From the NCBI GenBank assembly GCA_025141675.1, contig CP081161.1, positions 434,001 through 498,000 on the forward strand: DNA of 64,000 bases. Direction: 5' to 3'. Below the pieces are notes generated by a model, which saw only the letters and a list, made by a program, of their open reading frames with translations, had not been told where the DNA came from and ran no database searches. The translations under genes were made by a program, and so were the position numbers. This DNA comes from Rhodobacteraceae bacterium S2214 (lineage in GTDB: Bacteria; Pseudomonadota; Alphaproteobacteria; Rhodobacterales; Rhodobacteraceae). Numbering within the stretch: position 1 is the stretch's first letter; every line of letters begins with the position of its first letter. Shown here piece by piece: positions 1 to 8,527 of the stretch.

Positions 1-1
1 T

Positions 2-52
2 CTTTCCGCCTACTTGCGCGATGTCGTTTCTCCGCAAATAGCAGCTGGGTAA
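2..52 (+). CDS. C-terminal tail of an upstream gene (partial)
   Basis: An open frame enters from the left edge and reads LSAYLRDVVSPQIAAG before a TAA at 50-52, three bases before the GTG of the next gene. The tight spacing suggests this is the last part of a gene co-transcribed with the glycosyltransferases that follow. Only 16 residues are visible, so no family can be assigned and it could be a chance frame. Confidence 0.4.
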   Translation, partial: LSAYLRDVVSPQIAAG

Positions 53-55
53 TTT

Positions 56-1078
56 GTGACCGCGTCGTCCGCTTGGCAAACTTATCGGCTGCGGATTAGG
101 CGCAAACGGTTTTTGCTGCGCGCATGGCGCAAGCGGTCACAACTCAAATCAACGATAGATCGGACGAGCGACATATGCCCGTCCGATATTTTATGTTTTG
201 CGACTTTGCGAAATGAGCTTTTACGACTTCCGTTTTTTCTGGATCATCATCGCAAGCTGGGTGTGCGCCATTTCCTGATCGTTGATAACGGCAGCGACGA
301 TGGCACGACTGCATTTCTAGAAAGCCAACCTGACGTGTCGCTTTGGCGGACGGTGGACAGCTATAAACTGTCCCGTTTTGGCATGGATTGGTTGACGTGG
401 CTTCAAATGCAATATGCGGCGGGGCATTGGTGTCTGACCGTAGATGCGGACGAAGCGTTGATTTATCCCGATTGGGAAACACTGGATTTGAACGCTTTGA
501 CGGCATGGTTGCAAGCCCGCAAGGTCCGGTCGTTCGGCGCGATCATGTTGGATATGTATCCCAAAGGTCCGTTGTCGCAGCAACCTTATGCCGCGGGTGA
601 CGATCCCACCGACGCATTGACTTGGTTCGATGCGGATAACTACCGCCGGACCCGAAACCCGAAGTTTAAGAACGAATGGATCCAAGGCGGTGTGCGCGAC
701 CGTGTGTTTTTCCAAGACCGTCCTGAACGTGCGCCAACCCTGAATAAAGTGCCGCTGGTCCATTGGAAAAAGAGCTACGCTTACGTCACTTCTACGCATC
801 ACATGCTGCCGACCAAGCTGAACCATGTTTTCGACAGCCAAGTAGATGGTTTGCCGTCGGGTGTTTTGCTGCATAGCAAGTTTTTGAACACGATCGGCGA
901 AAAGTCCGCAGAGGAACGGCAGCGGCGCGAACACTTTGAAAACTCTGATCTTTATGCAGATTACTATCAATCCCTGATCAACGACATTGATTTGTGGTAT
1001 GAAGGGTCAACCCAATATGAAGGCTGGGAACAGCTTGTCGCATGTGGACTGATGTCAAAAGGCGACTGGCCGGACTGA
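56..1078 (+). CDS. GT2-like glycosyltransferase (Glyco_tranf_2_4 type), copy 1
   Basis: This 340-residue protein looks like a cytoplasmic glycosyltransferase of the family 2-like group common in Rhodobacteraceae. It should transfer a sugar from a nucleotide-sugar donor during surface glycan assembly. After a basic N-terminus (about residues 10-40), the catalytic domain starts at DILCFATLRNE, followed by the FLIVDNGSDDGT donor-binding stretch and the acidic metal-binding motif LTVDADEA. There are no membrane segments or signal peptide. It starts with GTG four bases after the upstream stop. The next gene is a near-collinear paralogue, so the pair looks like a tandem duplication. Donor and acceptor sugars cannot be read from the sequence. 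Confidence 0.82.
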   Translation: MTASSAWQTYRLRIRRKRFLLRAWRKRSQLKSTIDRTSDICPSDILCFATLRNELLRLPFFLDHHRKLGVRHFLIVDNGSDDGTTAFLESQPDVSLWRTVDSYKLSRFGMDWLTWLQMQYAAGHWCLTVDADEALIYPDWETLDLNALTAWLQARKVRSFGAIMLDMYPKGPLSQQPYAAGDDPTDALTWFDADNYRRTRNPKFKNEWIQGGVRDRVFFQDRPERAPTLNKVPLVHWKKSYAYVTSTHHMLPTKLNHVFDSQVDGLPSGVLLHSKFLNTIGEKSAEERQRREHFENSDLYADYYQSLINDIDLWYEGSTQYEGWEQLVACGLMSKGDWPD

Positions 1079-1122
1079 TCGTTATTGCTAAACCTTGTTT
1101 AATCACAGGGTCTTGCTATTGA

Positions 1123-2229
1123 TTGTTCCCAAATAGGGCTCGGCTTGAGATCACTCGCAACACGGAATTAACCGCGTTCGCGTATCGCAAGAAAGAGACG
1201 ATCAAAAACGAGGCACGGTTGAGCGTTTTGTCATCATATCGACTTCGGTTGAAGCGGAAGCGTTATAAATTACGCGCCCGCCGCAAAAGTCGTGAACTGC
1301 GCAATCTTGCCAATCGGACCAGTGAAATTCGGCCCAATGACATCCTGCTGTTCTGCACGCTGCGGAACGAAGATGTACGGCTTCCGTATTTCTTAAGATA
1401 CTACCGTGACTTAGGTGTCGATCATTTCTTGTTCGTGGATAACGGCAGCGATGATGGTGGCGCGGAATACCTTGCCAATCAGCCTGATGTTTCGGTGTGG
1501 TCTACCAAAGCCAGCTACAAAAAATCGCGGTTCGGCATTGATTGGCTGACCTATTTGCAGATGCGCTATGCCGAAGATCATTGGACACTGACTGTCGATG
1601 TCGATGAATTCTTTATCTTCCCGTTCTGCGATACGCGTCCTGTGCGCGCGCTGACCGATTGGTTGGATAGTTCCAACATCCGGTCATTTGGCGCGATGAT
1701 GTTGGACATGTATCCGAAGGGCAAAGTCACGGACAAACCGTACCAGCGGGATACCAATCCGTTGGATATCGCACCTTGGTTTGATGCTGGGAATTATACG
1801 ATCAGTCGAAATGGTCAGTACCGCAATCTGTGGATCCAGGGTGGTCCGCGTGCGCGGGCATTCTTTGCCGACAATCCGAGGCAGGCACCTGCATTGAACA
1901 AGGTCCCCTTGGTCAAATGGTCAAGCGATTACACTTATGTCAGTTCGACACACATGTTACTGCCGCGCGGGCTGAACCTTGTTTATGATGAATGGGGCGG
2001 TGAAAAAGCGTCTGGTGTGCTGCTGCATATGAAGTTTATCGACACGATTGGTGCCAAGGCCGCCGAAGAACTGGCGCGCGGTGAACACTATGCGGATAGT
2101 GCTGAATACAAAGCCTACGCAGAGGGTCTGAAAGACAGTCCCGATTTGTGGTGCAAGTGGTCCGAGAAATACATCAACTGGCGTCAGCTGGAAATTCTGG
2201 GGATCATGTCCAAAGGAAACTGGGCATGA
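1123..2229 (+). CDS. GT2-like glycosyltransferase (Glyco_tranf_2_4 type), copy 2
   Basis: This is a paralogue of the preceding gene and aligns with it nearly end to end. It shares DILLFCTLRNE, the VDNGSDDG donor motif, LTVDVDEF at the metal site, and LDMYPKGK and LMSKGNW-type C-terminal motifs. The coordinates begin at a TTG at 1123. Alignment with copy 1 favours a later TTG at 1219, which has a GAGG-like Shine-Dalgarno a few bases upstream and would give 336 residues. The stop overlaps the next start (ATGA), so translation is probably coupled. Differences at the acceptor half suggest the two copies add different sugars or use different acceptors; this is inference. Confidence 0.8.
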   Translation: MFPNRARLEITRNTELTAFAYRKKETIKNEARLSVLSSYRLRLKRKRYKLRARRKSRELRNLANRTSEIRPNDILLFCTLRNEDVRLPYFLRYYRDLGVDHFLFVDNGSDDGGAEYLANQPDVSVWSTKASYKKSRFGIDWLTYLQMRYAEDHWTLTVDVDEFFIFPFCDTRPVRALTDWLDSSNIRSFGAMMLDMYPKGKVTDKPYQRDTNPLDIAPWFDAGNYTISRNGQYRNLWIQGGPRARAFFADNPRQAPALNKVPLVKWSSDYTYVSSTHMLLPRGLNLVYDEWGGEKASGVLLHMKFIDTIGAKAAEELARGEHYADSAEYKAYAEGLKDSPDLWCKWSEKYINWRQLEILGIMSKGNWA

Positions 2230-3929
2230 GCACCGTTGGTATCGTCATTTTGGTGCACACCGCATTTGATCGCGCCGAACAGGTCATCCGCCATTGGGTG
2301 AAGGGCGGGTGTCCAGTCGTCGTGCACGTCGATTCGAGCGTGCCGGACGGGACGTTTAAGGCGTTTCAGCGCAATCTATCGCCTTTGAAGACTGTTAAAT
2401 TTTCAAAACGCTTCCGATGTGAATGGGGCACGTGGGGCATGGTCGCCGCGACCCAAAACGCGTCCGAGATGATTTTGACCAGCTTTCCGGATGTGCGCCA
2501 CGTCTATCTGGCCTCTGGTTCGTGTCTGCCGCTGCGCCCTGTTGAGGAATTGCGCACTTATCTTGATGGTCGCCCGCGTACCGATTTTATCGAAAGCGCG
2601 ACGACCGCGGATGTGCCTTGGACTGTTGGCGGGTTGGATAAGGAACGATTTACCCTGCGCTTCCCGTTCTCGTGGAAAAAGAACCGTCGCTTGTTTGACG
2701 CTTATGTGCGGCTGCAACGCCGTGCTGGATTTCGACGGCGTATCCCTGCCGGTCTTGTCCCACACATGGGGTCGCAGTGGTGGTGTCTGACGCGGCAGAC
2801 GTTGTCGGCGATTTTGCAGGACCCTGATCGACCCGCTTATGATAAGTATTTCAAGAAGGTCTGGATCCCCGACGAAAGCTATTTCCAGACGCTTGTCCGG
2901 CTCTATTCGCAAAACATTGAAAGCCGGTCGCTGACTCTGTCGAAGTTCGACTTTCAGGGCAAACCACACATCTTTTACGACGATCACCTCCAGCTTTTGC
3001 GGCGGTCTGACTGTTTTGTTGCGCGTAAAACGTGGCAACATGCGAACCGACTTTACAGCACGTTTCTGAACCCTGATCCGTCCGCGTTTAAGGCCGCAGA
3101 ACCCAATCCAGGCAAGATTGACCGCATTTTTGCGAAGGCTGTGGATAGACGGACCTTGGGACGTCCCGGTCTTTATATGCAAAGCCGTTGGCCGCGTATG
3201 GACCGTGAAAACGGGCTAACGTCGTCGCCCTATTCGGTCTTTGAAGGCTTCGTCGAACTGTTCGAGAATTTTGAATTCTGGCTTGCCAAGGAAACAGGCG
3301 CGCGTGTGCATGGCCACTTGTATCACCCTGAAAAGGTGATGTTCGACGGGCGTCAGGACTATTTTCAGGGTGCAATGTCGAACAGTGCGGTGTTGCGCGA
3401 TTATCAACCGCATATGTTCCTGACGAACCTGATCTGGAACACACGCGGTGAACGGCAAGCGTTCCAGTTTGGCCCCGAAGACAATCAAAAGATCGCGCCG
3501 ACCTTCATTCGTGATCGTAATGCGCAGATTTCCGTCATTTCGGGGGCGTGGGCTGTGCCATTGTTCCTGTCGAACCGCAATTTTGCCGATATCCGTGTTG
3601 ATGCAGCGCGCATGCAACGGATTGAAAATGCACACCTGATGGCGTTGCGAGAGGCAGACACCAAGGCGCGTGTGCGCATTTGGACAATGGCTGATTTCAT
3701 TGATAGCCCGATGGAGGCATTGCAAACGATCGTCGATGAAATGACGGGCAAATCGGTGCGCACGTTGACGGAAGCGCCGCGCATGGTGGATTTGCAAGGG
3801 TTCGGGCAATTCTTGCAGAACCTGAAGAACCAAGGAATGCATCCCTATTTGATGGGTGATTTCCCTGTCGAAAACGCAATTCCCGCGCCGAAGACGAAAA
3901 CACGGAAACCTTATCTGGTGCGTAAATAA
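2226..3929 (+). CDS. Core-2/I-branching-type beta-1,6-N-acetylglucosaminyltransferase (GT14-like)
   Basis: The protein has 567 residues from the ATG that overlaps the previous stop; a longer frame upstream is only read-through of the previous gene in another frame. The N-terminal half (residues 1-270) resembles the Branch/GT14 fold: VGIVILVHTAFDRAEQ, VVVHVDSSV, VYLASGSCLPLRPVEEL, a WWCLTRQT acceptor-loop motif and PDESYFQTLV, which carries the probable catalytic acid. The C-terminal half (about 290-567) matches the extra domain attached to these enzymes in roseobacters and has no known function. It is probably cytosolic. It sits between two glycosyltransferases and a sulfotransferase, with one-base overlap to the latter, which supports a role in a branched, sulfated surface glycan. 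Confidence 0.75.
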   Translation: MSTVGIVILVHTAFDRAEQVIRHWVKGGCPVVVHVDSSVPDGTFKAFQRNLSPLKTVKFSKRFRCEWGTWGMVAATQNASEMILTSFPDVRHVYLASGSCLPLRPVEELRTYLDGRPRTDFIESATTADVPWTVGGLDKERFTLRFPFSWKKNRRLFDAYVRLQRRAGFRRRIPAGLVPHMGSQWWCLTRQTLSAILQDPDRPAYDKYFKKVWIPDESYFQTLVRLYSQNIESRSLTLSKFDFQGKPHIFYDDHLQLLRRSDCFVARKTWQHANRLYSTFLNPDPSAFKAAEPNPGKIDRIFAKAVDRRTLGRPGLYMQSRWPRMDRENGLTSSPYSVFEGFVELFENFEFWLAKETGARVHGHLYHPEKVMFDGRQDYFQGAMSNSAVLRDYQPHMFLTNLIWNTRGERQAFQFGPEDNQKIAPTFIRDRNAQISVISGAWAVPLFLSNRNFADIRVDAARMQRIENAHLMALREADTKARVRIWTMADFIDSPMEALQTIVDEMTGKSVRTLTEAPRMVDLQGFGQFLQNLKNQGMHPYLMGDFPVENAIPAPKTKTRKPYLVRK

Positions 3930-5359
3930 TGTCGCGTTTTGACTATTTTGTTGTGTTTGCCGAAATGCGGACCGGTTCGAATTTTCTAGAAGCCAATATC
4001 AACAGTTTTGACGGTCTGACGTGTCACGGCGAAGCGTTTAACCCGCACTTCGTGGGCTTCCCAAATGTCGATAACGTGCTGGGCGTGACCCGTGACATGC
4101 GTGAAGCTGACCCTGTCGGCCTGATTGAAAAGATCAAAGCTAAGACGCATGGGCTTGGCGGGTTCAGGTTTTTTAACAACCACGATGCGCGTGCATTGGA
4201 CGCAATCCTGCCCGACCCGCGCTGTGCCAAGATCATCCTGACACGCAATCCAATCGACAGCTATGTCAGTTGGAAAATCGCGAAGGCGACAGGTCAGTGG
4301 AAACTGACGAACGTTAAACATGCGCGAAAAGAACCGGTGGCCTTCAATGCCGCCGAATTTGAACGGCATATGGCGGAACTGCAGGCGTTTCAGGTGACGT
4401 TGTTAAATGGTCTGCAGAAGACGGGACAAACGGCATTTTATGTGGCGTACGAGGACCTGCAAAATGTCGATGTGATGAATGGTTTGGCTGCGTTTTTGGG
4501 CTGCGAAAGCCGGATTGAAGCGCTTGACCAAAAGCTGAAAAAGCAAAATCCGGAACCGTTGGATAGCAAGGTAACAAACTTTGATGCGATGGCGCATGCG
4601 TTGGCCCGCATGGATCGTTTTAACCTGAACCGCACCCCGAATTTTGAACCGCGTCGGGGGCCAAACGTGCCAACGTATATTGCCGCCCCACGTGCGCCGC
4701 TTTTGTATTTGCCATTAAAATCTGGACCTGTTGATGTCGTGTCGGATTGGCTGTCGCAGCTGGACGATGGTGCAGAGGTGCTGACAACATTCAGCCAGAA
4801 AAGCCTGCGCCAGTGGAAGGCTGCCTATACCGATCACCGGACGTTTACCGTGTTACGTCATCCGCTCGCGCGGGCGCATGTTGCGTTCTGCGATCGGATA
4901 TTGTCGACGAAAAACGATAGTTTTCCAGAAGTCCGCGAAACCCTCATCAAACAGTTTGGGCTGCCGATCCCCAAGTTTGATCCGCTGCGTGACCCTGATC
5001 AGGGTTATGATGCGGCTGTTCATAAGGCAGCATTTGTCGCGTTCTTGGGTTTCCTGAAAAAGAACCTGACCGGACAAACTAGCCTGCGTGTTGATCCTGC
5101 GTGGGCATCGCAACTGTCGTTGCTGCAAGGGATGTCGGGTTTTACGATACCGGATTTGATCATGCGCGAAGACAGGCTGGGTCACGATCTGGCGATTCTA
5201 GCCGCACATATCGGACGTGAAACGATGCCCGGCGTGCCAGACGTGACCGACCCGCATGCCGAACGTCTCGCACAGATATATGATGCCGACGTCGAATCAG
5301 CCGGGCGTGATGCATATCAGCGCGACTACGTTGCGTTTGGTTTCGGGGATTGGGCGTAA
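3929..5359 (+). CDS. Two-domain sulfotransferase (NodH-like)
   Basis: The N-terminal domain (about 1-215) resembles sulfotransferases that move sulfate from PAPS to carbohydrate. Its opening FAEMRTGSNFLEANI is a 5'-phosphosulfate-binding loop, and ILTRNPIDSYVSW is the 3'-phosphate-binding motif. The rest of the 476-residue protein looks like a second, diverged copy: LLYLPLKSGPVDVVSDWL stands where a KTGSTS-type loop would be, and TVLRHPLARAHVAF resembles the 3'-phosphate motif. Stand-alone NodH-type enzymes are usually about half this length. The start overlaps the previous stop by one base (TAATG), so it belongs to the glycan operon. Its end lies four bases from the convergent ptsN. The target glycan is unknown. 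Confidence 0.74.
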   Translation: MSRFDYFVVFAEMRTGSNFLEANINSFDGLTCHGEAFNPHFVGFPNVDNVLGVTRDMREADPVGLIEKIKAKTHGLGGFRFFNNHDARALDAILPDPRCAKIILTRNPIDSYVSWKIAKATGQWKLTNVKHARKEPVAFNAAEFERHMAELQAFQVTLLNGLQKTGQTAFYVAYEDLQNVDVMNGLAAFLGCESRIEALDQKLKKQNPEPLDSKVTNFDAMAHALARMDRFNLNRTPNFEPRRGPNVPTYIAAPRAPLLYLPLKSGPVDVVSDWLSQLDDGAEVLTTFSQKSLRQWKAAYTDHRTFTVLRHPLARAHVAFCDRILSTKNDSFPEVRETLIKQFGLPIPKFDPLRDPDQGYDAAVHKAAFVAFLGFLKKNLTGQTSLRVDPAWASQLSLLQGMSGFTIPDLIMREDRLGHDLAILAAHIGRETMPGVPDVTDPHAERLAQIYDADVESAGRDAYQRDYVAFGFGDWA

Positions 5360-5363
5360 CGGC

Positions 5364-5828
5364 TCAGGCCGCTTGTGTCGCCTGCGTTTCCGTTAGGATC
5401 GTGTGCAACGTCCCGTGATCCGCGTTTGCACGCAACTTTGCTTGCATATCCGGATCGCGCATCGTCCGCGACACAAGTGCGAGCGCTTTCAGATGTTCCA
5501 CACCCGCATTCTCAGGTGCCAGCAGGGCAAAGATCAAATCGACGGGCTGACGGTCAACCGCATCAAAGTCGATTGGTTTTTCCAAACGCAGGAACATGCC
5601 GCAAACTTGGGTCACATCGGCAAGGCGGGCGTGGGGCAGGGCGATGCCATGTCCCACACCGGTTGGTCCTAGGTTTTCGCGATTGATGAGCGCATCAATG
5701 ACGTCGCCCGGCTGAAAGCCATAGGCGGTTTCTGCGATATCACCGAGGTCGTGAAAAAGACGCTTCTTGCTTGTGCAAGACGTCAGCGTTTTTACGGCCT
5801 CAGCCTTCAAGATCGTAGAAAGTTCCAT
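5364..5828 (-). CDS. ptsN: Nitrogen-regulatory PTS protein EIIA(Ntr)
   Basis: This cytosolic phosphocarrier has 154 residues, the usual length for the family. It accepts phosphate from NPr in the nitrogen PTS and regulates by protein contact. The conserved phosphorylation-site motif GIALPHARL is present with the active histidine at H66, preceded by the family signature DVIDALINRENLGPTGVGHG. It is the last gene of the leftward rnd-lptCAB-hpf-ptsN cluster and follows hpf by 25 bases. In many proteobacteria rpoN lies just upstream of this pair; here it does not. Confidence 0.93.
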   Translation of the reverse strand: MELSTILKAEAVKTLTSCTSKKRLFHDLGDIAETAYGFQPGDVIDALINRENLGPTGVGHGIALPHARLADVTQVCGMFLRLEKPIDFDAVDRQPVDLIFALLAPENAGVEHLKALALVSRTMRDPDMQAKLRANADHGTLHTILTETQATQAA

Positions 5829-5853
5829 TCAACCCACTCTTCAATCGATTAGT

Positions 5854-6429
5854 TCAGTCCGCCGTTTTTGGATCGACCCAACCAATATTCCCATCATCAC
5901 GCCGATACACGACATTGATTCCGTTATGTTTCTCGTTGCGGAAGACCAGTGCCGGGGCGTTGGCCAATTCCATTTGCATCACCGCTTCGCCGGCGGACAG
6001 GGACGGAATTTTTGTCTCTGTCTCAGCGATAATCATTGCGCTGACTGTATCTTGCTCCGCTTCGCCCGACTCATCTGTTGGAGCGAGGATATAGGACCCT
6101 GCGTCCGAGAGTTCAACTGGTTGTGATCGTTCCTTGTGGTGATCCTTCAACCTGCGCTTGTAGCGACGCAATTGTTTGTCCATTTTTTCGAGACAGGCGT
6201 CAAATGCTGCGTAAATTTCGTTGTCGTGACCGGTCGCTTGTGCCGTCAAACCCGTTGATAAGTGAACAATCGCTTCGCAAACATATTCATGTCCAGACTT
6301 GGAAAAGACGATATTGGCGTCCGTTGGCCGCCCTGCGTACTTATCCAGCATAACCCCAAGCTCGTCCTTAACGTGCGTTTGAAGAGCGTTTCCTGTGTCG
6401 ATTTGCTTACCACTGATCTGATACCGCAT
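5854..6429 (-). CDS. hpf: Ribosome hibernation promoting factor, long form
   Basis: The 191-residue protein starts at the ATG at 6429, where AGGAG lies five bases upstream; a frame reaching 6471 has no comparable site. It binds the 30S A/P-site region and silences ribosomes in stationary phase. The N-terminal domain (1-105) begins MRYQISGKQIDTGNAL and ends in the basic KMDKQLRRYKRRLKDHH helix. A linker leads to a C-terminal domain (about 135-190) with ALVFRNEKHNGINVVYRR, the dimerisation domain of long HPF. This predicts 100S dimer formation without a separate RMF. It is followed by ptsN, as in most alphaproteobacteria. Confidence 0.93.
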   Translation of the reverse strand: MRYQISGKQIDTGNALQTHVKDELGVMLDKYAGRPTDANIVFSKSGHEYVCEAIVHLSTGLTAQATGHDNEIYAAFDACLEKMDKQLRRYKRRLKDHHKERSQPVELSDAGSYILAPTDESGEAEQDTVSAMIIAETETKIPSLSAGEAVMQMELANAPALVFRNEKHNGINVVYRRDDGNIGWVDPKTAD

Positions 6430-6663
6430 CGGGTCTCCTATATTGACTGGTACACGCCGGAACGCAGGCAAAACACGCCTTTTTAGGCGGCGGTCGTGTA
6501 CATTGGGAAGGATGATAACGCCAAGTTTTTCAGTGTCTTGCCTAAGACATCGGCCGAGGCGGCCCAGCAGTTGCGAAGGGTGATCAACTTGACTGTCATC
6601 CTTTACATTGGGCGCTGAATTCCGCGTTTTGTCAATGCTGGAGTGGTTAATAGGTGAACCGAT
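6430..6663. other. Intergenic gap between lptB and hpf (no rpoN)
   Basis: In many proteobacteria the gene between lptB and hpf is rpoN. Here 234 bases separate them, with no open frame above about 40 codons and no recognisable sigma54 remnant. The segment should hold the hpf promoter and the end of the lpt transcript. I see a weak five-base-pair hairpin (CGCCT/AGGCG, 6476-6489) and the phrase TACATTGGG twice (near 6500 and 6605), but no convincing -35/-10 pair. Confidence 0.5.
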
Positions 6664-7416
6664 CTATACGACCCGAAAGCTATCCCCAAGGTAAACGCGC
6701 CGTACGTTTTCGTCTTTGATGACGTCTTCGGTTGTTCCGCTCATCAGTACTTTACCGTCGTGCAGGATGTAAGCGCGGTCCACAATTTGCAGTGTTTCTT
6801 GGACGTTGTGGTCGGTGATCAGCACACCAATGCCCCGATTTTTCAGGTCTGCAACAAGGTGGCGGATTTCACCCACAGCAATTGGGTCGACGCCCGCAAA
6901 GGGTTCATCCAACAGTACATATTTTGGCCCAGCGGCGAGACAACGCGCGATTTCGGCGCGTCGCCGCTCACCACCCGATAGCGCAAGCGCGGGTGCCCGC
7001 CGCAGGTGTTCGATGGAAAATTCGGACAGCAGTTCCTCAAGACGATCGCGCTGCTTTTTCTTGTCAGGCACCGCGATTTCAAGAATCGCTTTGATGTTGT
7101 CCTCGACCGACAGGCCCCGAAAGATCGACATTTCTTGCGGAAGATAGCCGATGCCAAGTTTTGCGCGACGATACATCGGTAGGGTCGTGACCTCGCGCCC
7201 GTCGATGATGACCTGCCCGCCTTCCGGCGTCACAAGGCCAGCGATGGAATAAAAACAGGTGGTTTTGCCAGATCCGTTTGGACCGAGCAGCGCCACAACC
7301 TCACCACGTCCAAGGTCGATACTGACGTCACGAATGACCGTCCGCTTGCGATAGCTTTTGCGCAGATTGACGATGCGCAGGCCGACGTCGCCGTCTTGAA
7401 CAGACAGGTCGTTCAT
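6664..7416 (-). CDS. lptB: LPS export ABC transporter ATP-binding protein LptB
   Basis: This 250-residue ATPase powers extraction of lipopolysaccharide from the inner membrane with LptFG (not in this window). It has Walker A GPNGSGKTT, the Q-loop region GYLPQEMSIFRGLSVEDN typical of LptB, signature LSGGERRRAEIAR, Walker B YVLLDEPFAGVDP and the H-loop LITDHNVQET. The GERRR signature variant is diagnostic for LptB. Its start overlaps the lptA stop by one base, so the two are translationally coupled. It is the last lpt gene in the leftward cluster. Confidence 0.96.
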   Translation of the reverse strand: MNDLSVQDGDVGLRIVNLRKSYRKRTVIRDVSIDLGRGEVVALLGPNGSGKTTCFYSIAGLVTPEGGQVIIDGREVTTLPMYRRAKLGIGYLPQEMSIFRGLSVEDNIKAILEIAVPDKKKQRDRLEELLSEFSIEHLRRAPALALSGGERRRAEIARCLAAGPKYVLLDEPFAGVDPIAVGEIRHLVADLKNRGIGVLITDHNVQETLQIVDRAYILHDGKVLMSGTTEDVIKDENVRRVYLGDSFRVV

Positions 7417-7889
7417 CAGTTGCCCTGCTGGAACACGGTGCGTACGCGTCCTTCCATTTGGGCGTTACCTGTTTCAACATCGATGGTCATGCGGTCTGCT
7501 GACAAAGCGGATGGGCCTTGGGTCAACAGGACTTCACCGGACAGCACCAGTTTGCCATTGATCAGATCATAGTTGGCATTTTGCGCTTCTGCGGCTTCGG
7601 TGGCTGTCGTGAAGGTCACACCGCCGCTGGCCGCAAAGCTGGCGATGCCGCCGGTCGCACCATCGTAAACCACCTGCGCCCGTGCAGCCCCGATCCGAAG
7701 ATCACCTTGCCCGATCAGAACGTTGCCTTCGAAAACCGCCGTGCCGGAATCCTGATCGACCGACAGACTGTCGGCTGCCACTTCGACCGGGGCGTTTGGA
7801 TTGGTCGTGATGCCGCCTAAATCAATGTTGGTCTGGGCCATCACGGGGCTGGCCAAAAGCAAGGCAAAAAGCGCGATCGATCTGATCAT
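7416..7889 (-). CDS. lptA: Periplasmic LPS transport protein LptA
   Basis: The 157-residue protein has a cleavable signal peptide (MIRSIALFALLLASPVMA, cut about residue 18) and one OstA/LptA beta-jellyroll domain (about 30-150) containing VAADSLSVDQDSGTAVFEGNV and LSADRMTIDVETG. It forms the periplasmic bridge that carries LPS from LptC to LptD. It lies between lptC (20 bases upstream) and lptB (one-base overlap), the standard order. Confidence 0.93.
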   Translation of the reverse strand: MIRSIALFALLLASPVMAQTNIDLGGITTNPNAPVEVAADSLSVDQDSGTAVFEGNVLIGQGDLRIGAARAQVVYDGATGGIASFAASGGVTFTTATEAAEAQNANYDLINGKLVLSGEVLLTQGPSALSADRMTIDVETGNAQMEGRVRTVFQQGN

Positions 7890-7909
7890 CTGGTCTGTCC
7901 TTCCGGCCC

Positions 7910-8518
7910 TTAAGGCTGTGTATTCTCAGGCGTGTATAGCAGGCGGACGCCTTGTGTGAACAGCATCTGCTGCCCGTCGCCGTCTTTTGATACTGCTATC
8001 CGTACTTTGCCTGCCGACAGTTCACCAAAAGGGGCGTGTACCTCAAGGGGACCGTCAGAGATGATTTCCCCTGTGCGCAGGTCTGCGCTGATGCCGACAG
8101 TTTCCATCGTGTAGCCGCTGGATGTTGTGACGCGCGAAAGCCCGTTCAGCCGTGCGGTTCGATCTTTGCTATTCAGGATGCTCATGCCTGATGTGACATT
8201 CATGGTTGTCCCATCAGCAGAGTCGATGGCGATGTTTAGGTCTTCGACCAGCAATGTCGTTGCGCTGCCGCTTTCGGGTTTTGCGTTCTTGGCGGACACC
8301 GCGACGACTGATCCATCGTCGGTCACGCTGGAAAACTGCGGTGATGTGATCTGCTGTTCACGCGCCAGTTCTTCCAGTTGAGCCACGGGGATATCCGGAG
8401 TTTCAGACGGGCTGCGGGCGAACAGGAACATGGTGGACAACAATCCAATCGCGACCAGCGGCAGGATGATTTTCACCCATCCGACAAACCACGTATGAAA
8501 GTTCTTATAGGTTGCCAC
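7910..8518 (-). CDS. lptC: LPS export component LptC
   Basis: This 202-residue bitopic inner-membrane protein has one N-terminal membrane anchor (IILPLVAIGLLSTMFLFA, about residues 17-34). A periplasmic LptC jellyroll domain follows, with LNGLSRVTTSSGYTMETVGISADL and GPLEVHAPFGELSAGKVRI. It receives LPS from LptBFG and passes it to LptA. The family is poorly conserved, so the call rests on the anchor-plus-jellyroll layout and the position between rnd and lptA. It starts nine bases after the rnd stop. Confidence 0.9.
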   Translation of the reverse strand: MATYKNFHTWFVGWVKIILPLVAIGLLSTMFLFARSPSETPDIPVAQLEELAREQQITSPQFSSVTDDGSVVAVSAKNAKPESGSATTLLVEDLNIAIDSADGTTMNVTSGMSILNSKDRTARLNGLSRVTTSSGYTMETVGISADLRTGEIISDGPLEVHAPFGELSAGKVRIAVSKDGDGQQMLFTQGVRLLYTPENTQP

Positions 8519-8527
8519 GCTGCGTCC

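Noticed and set aside
317-970. Minus-strand open frame opposite the first glycosyltransferase
   Set aside because: It overlaps a supported gene completely and has no motifs or ribosome site.
6493-6621. Roughly 40-codon frame on the plus strand between hpf and lptB
   Set aside because: It has only a GTG start, no ribosome site, no recognisable domain and lies in a region expected to hold regulatory DNA.
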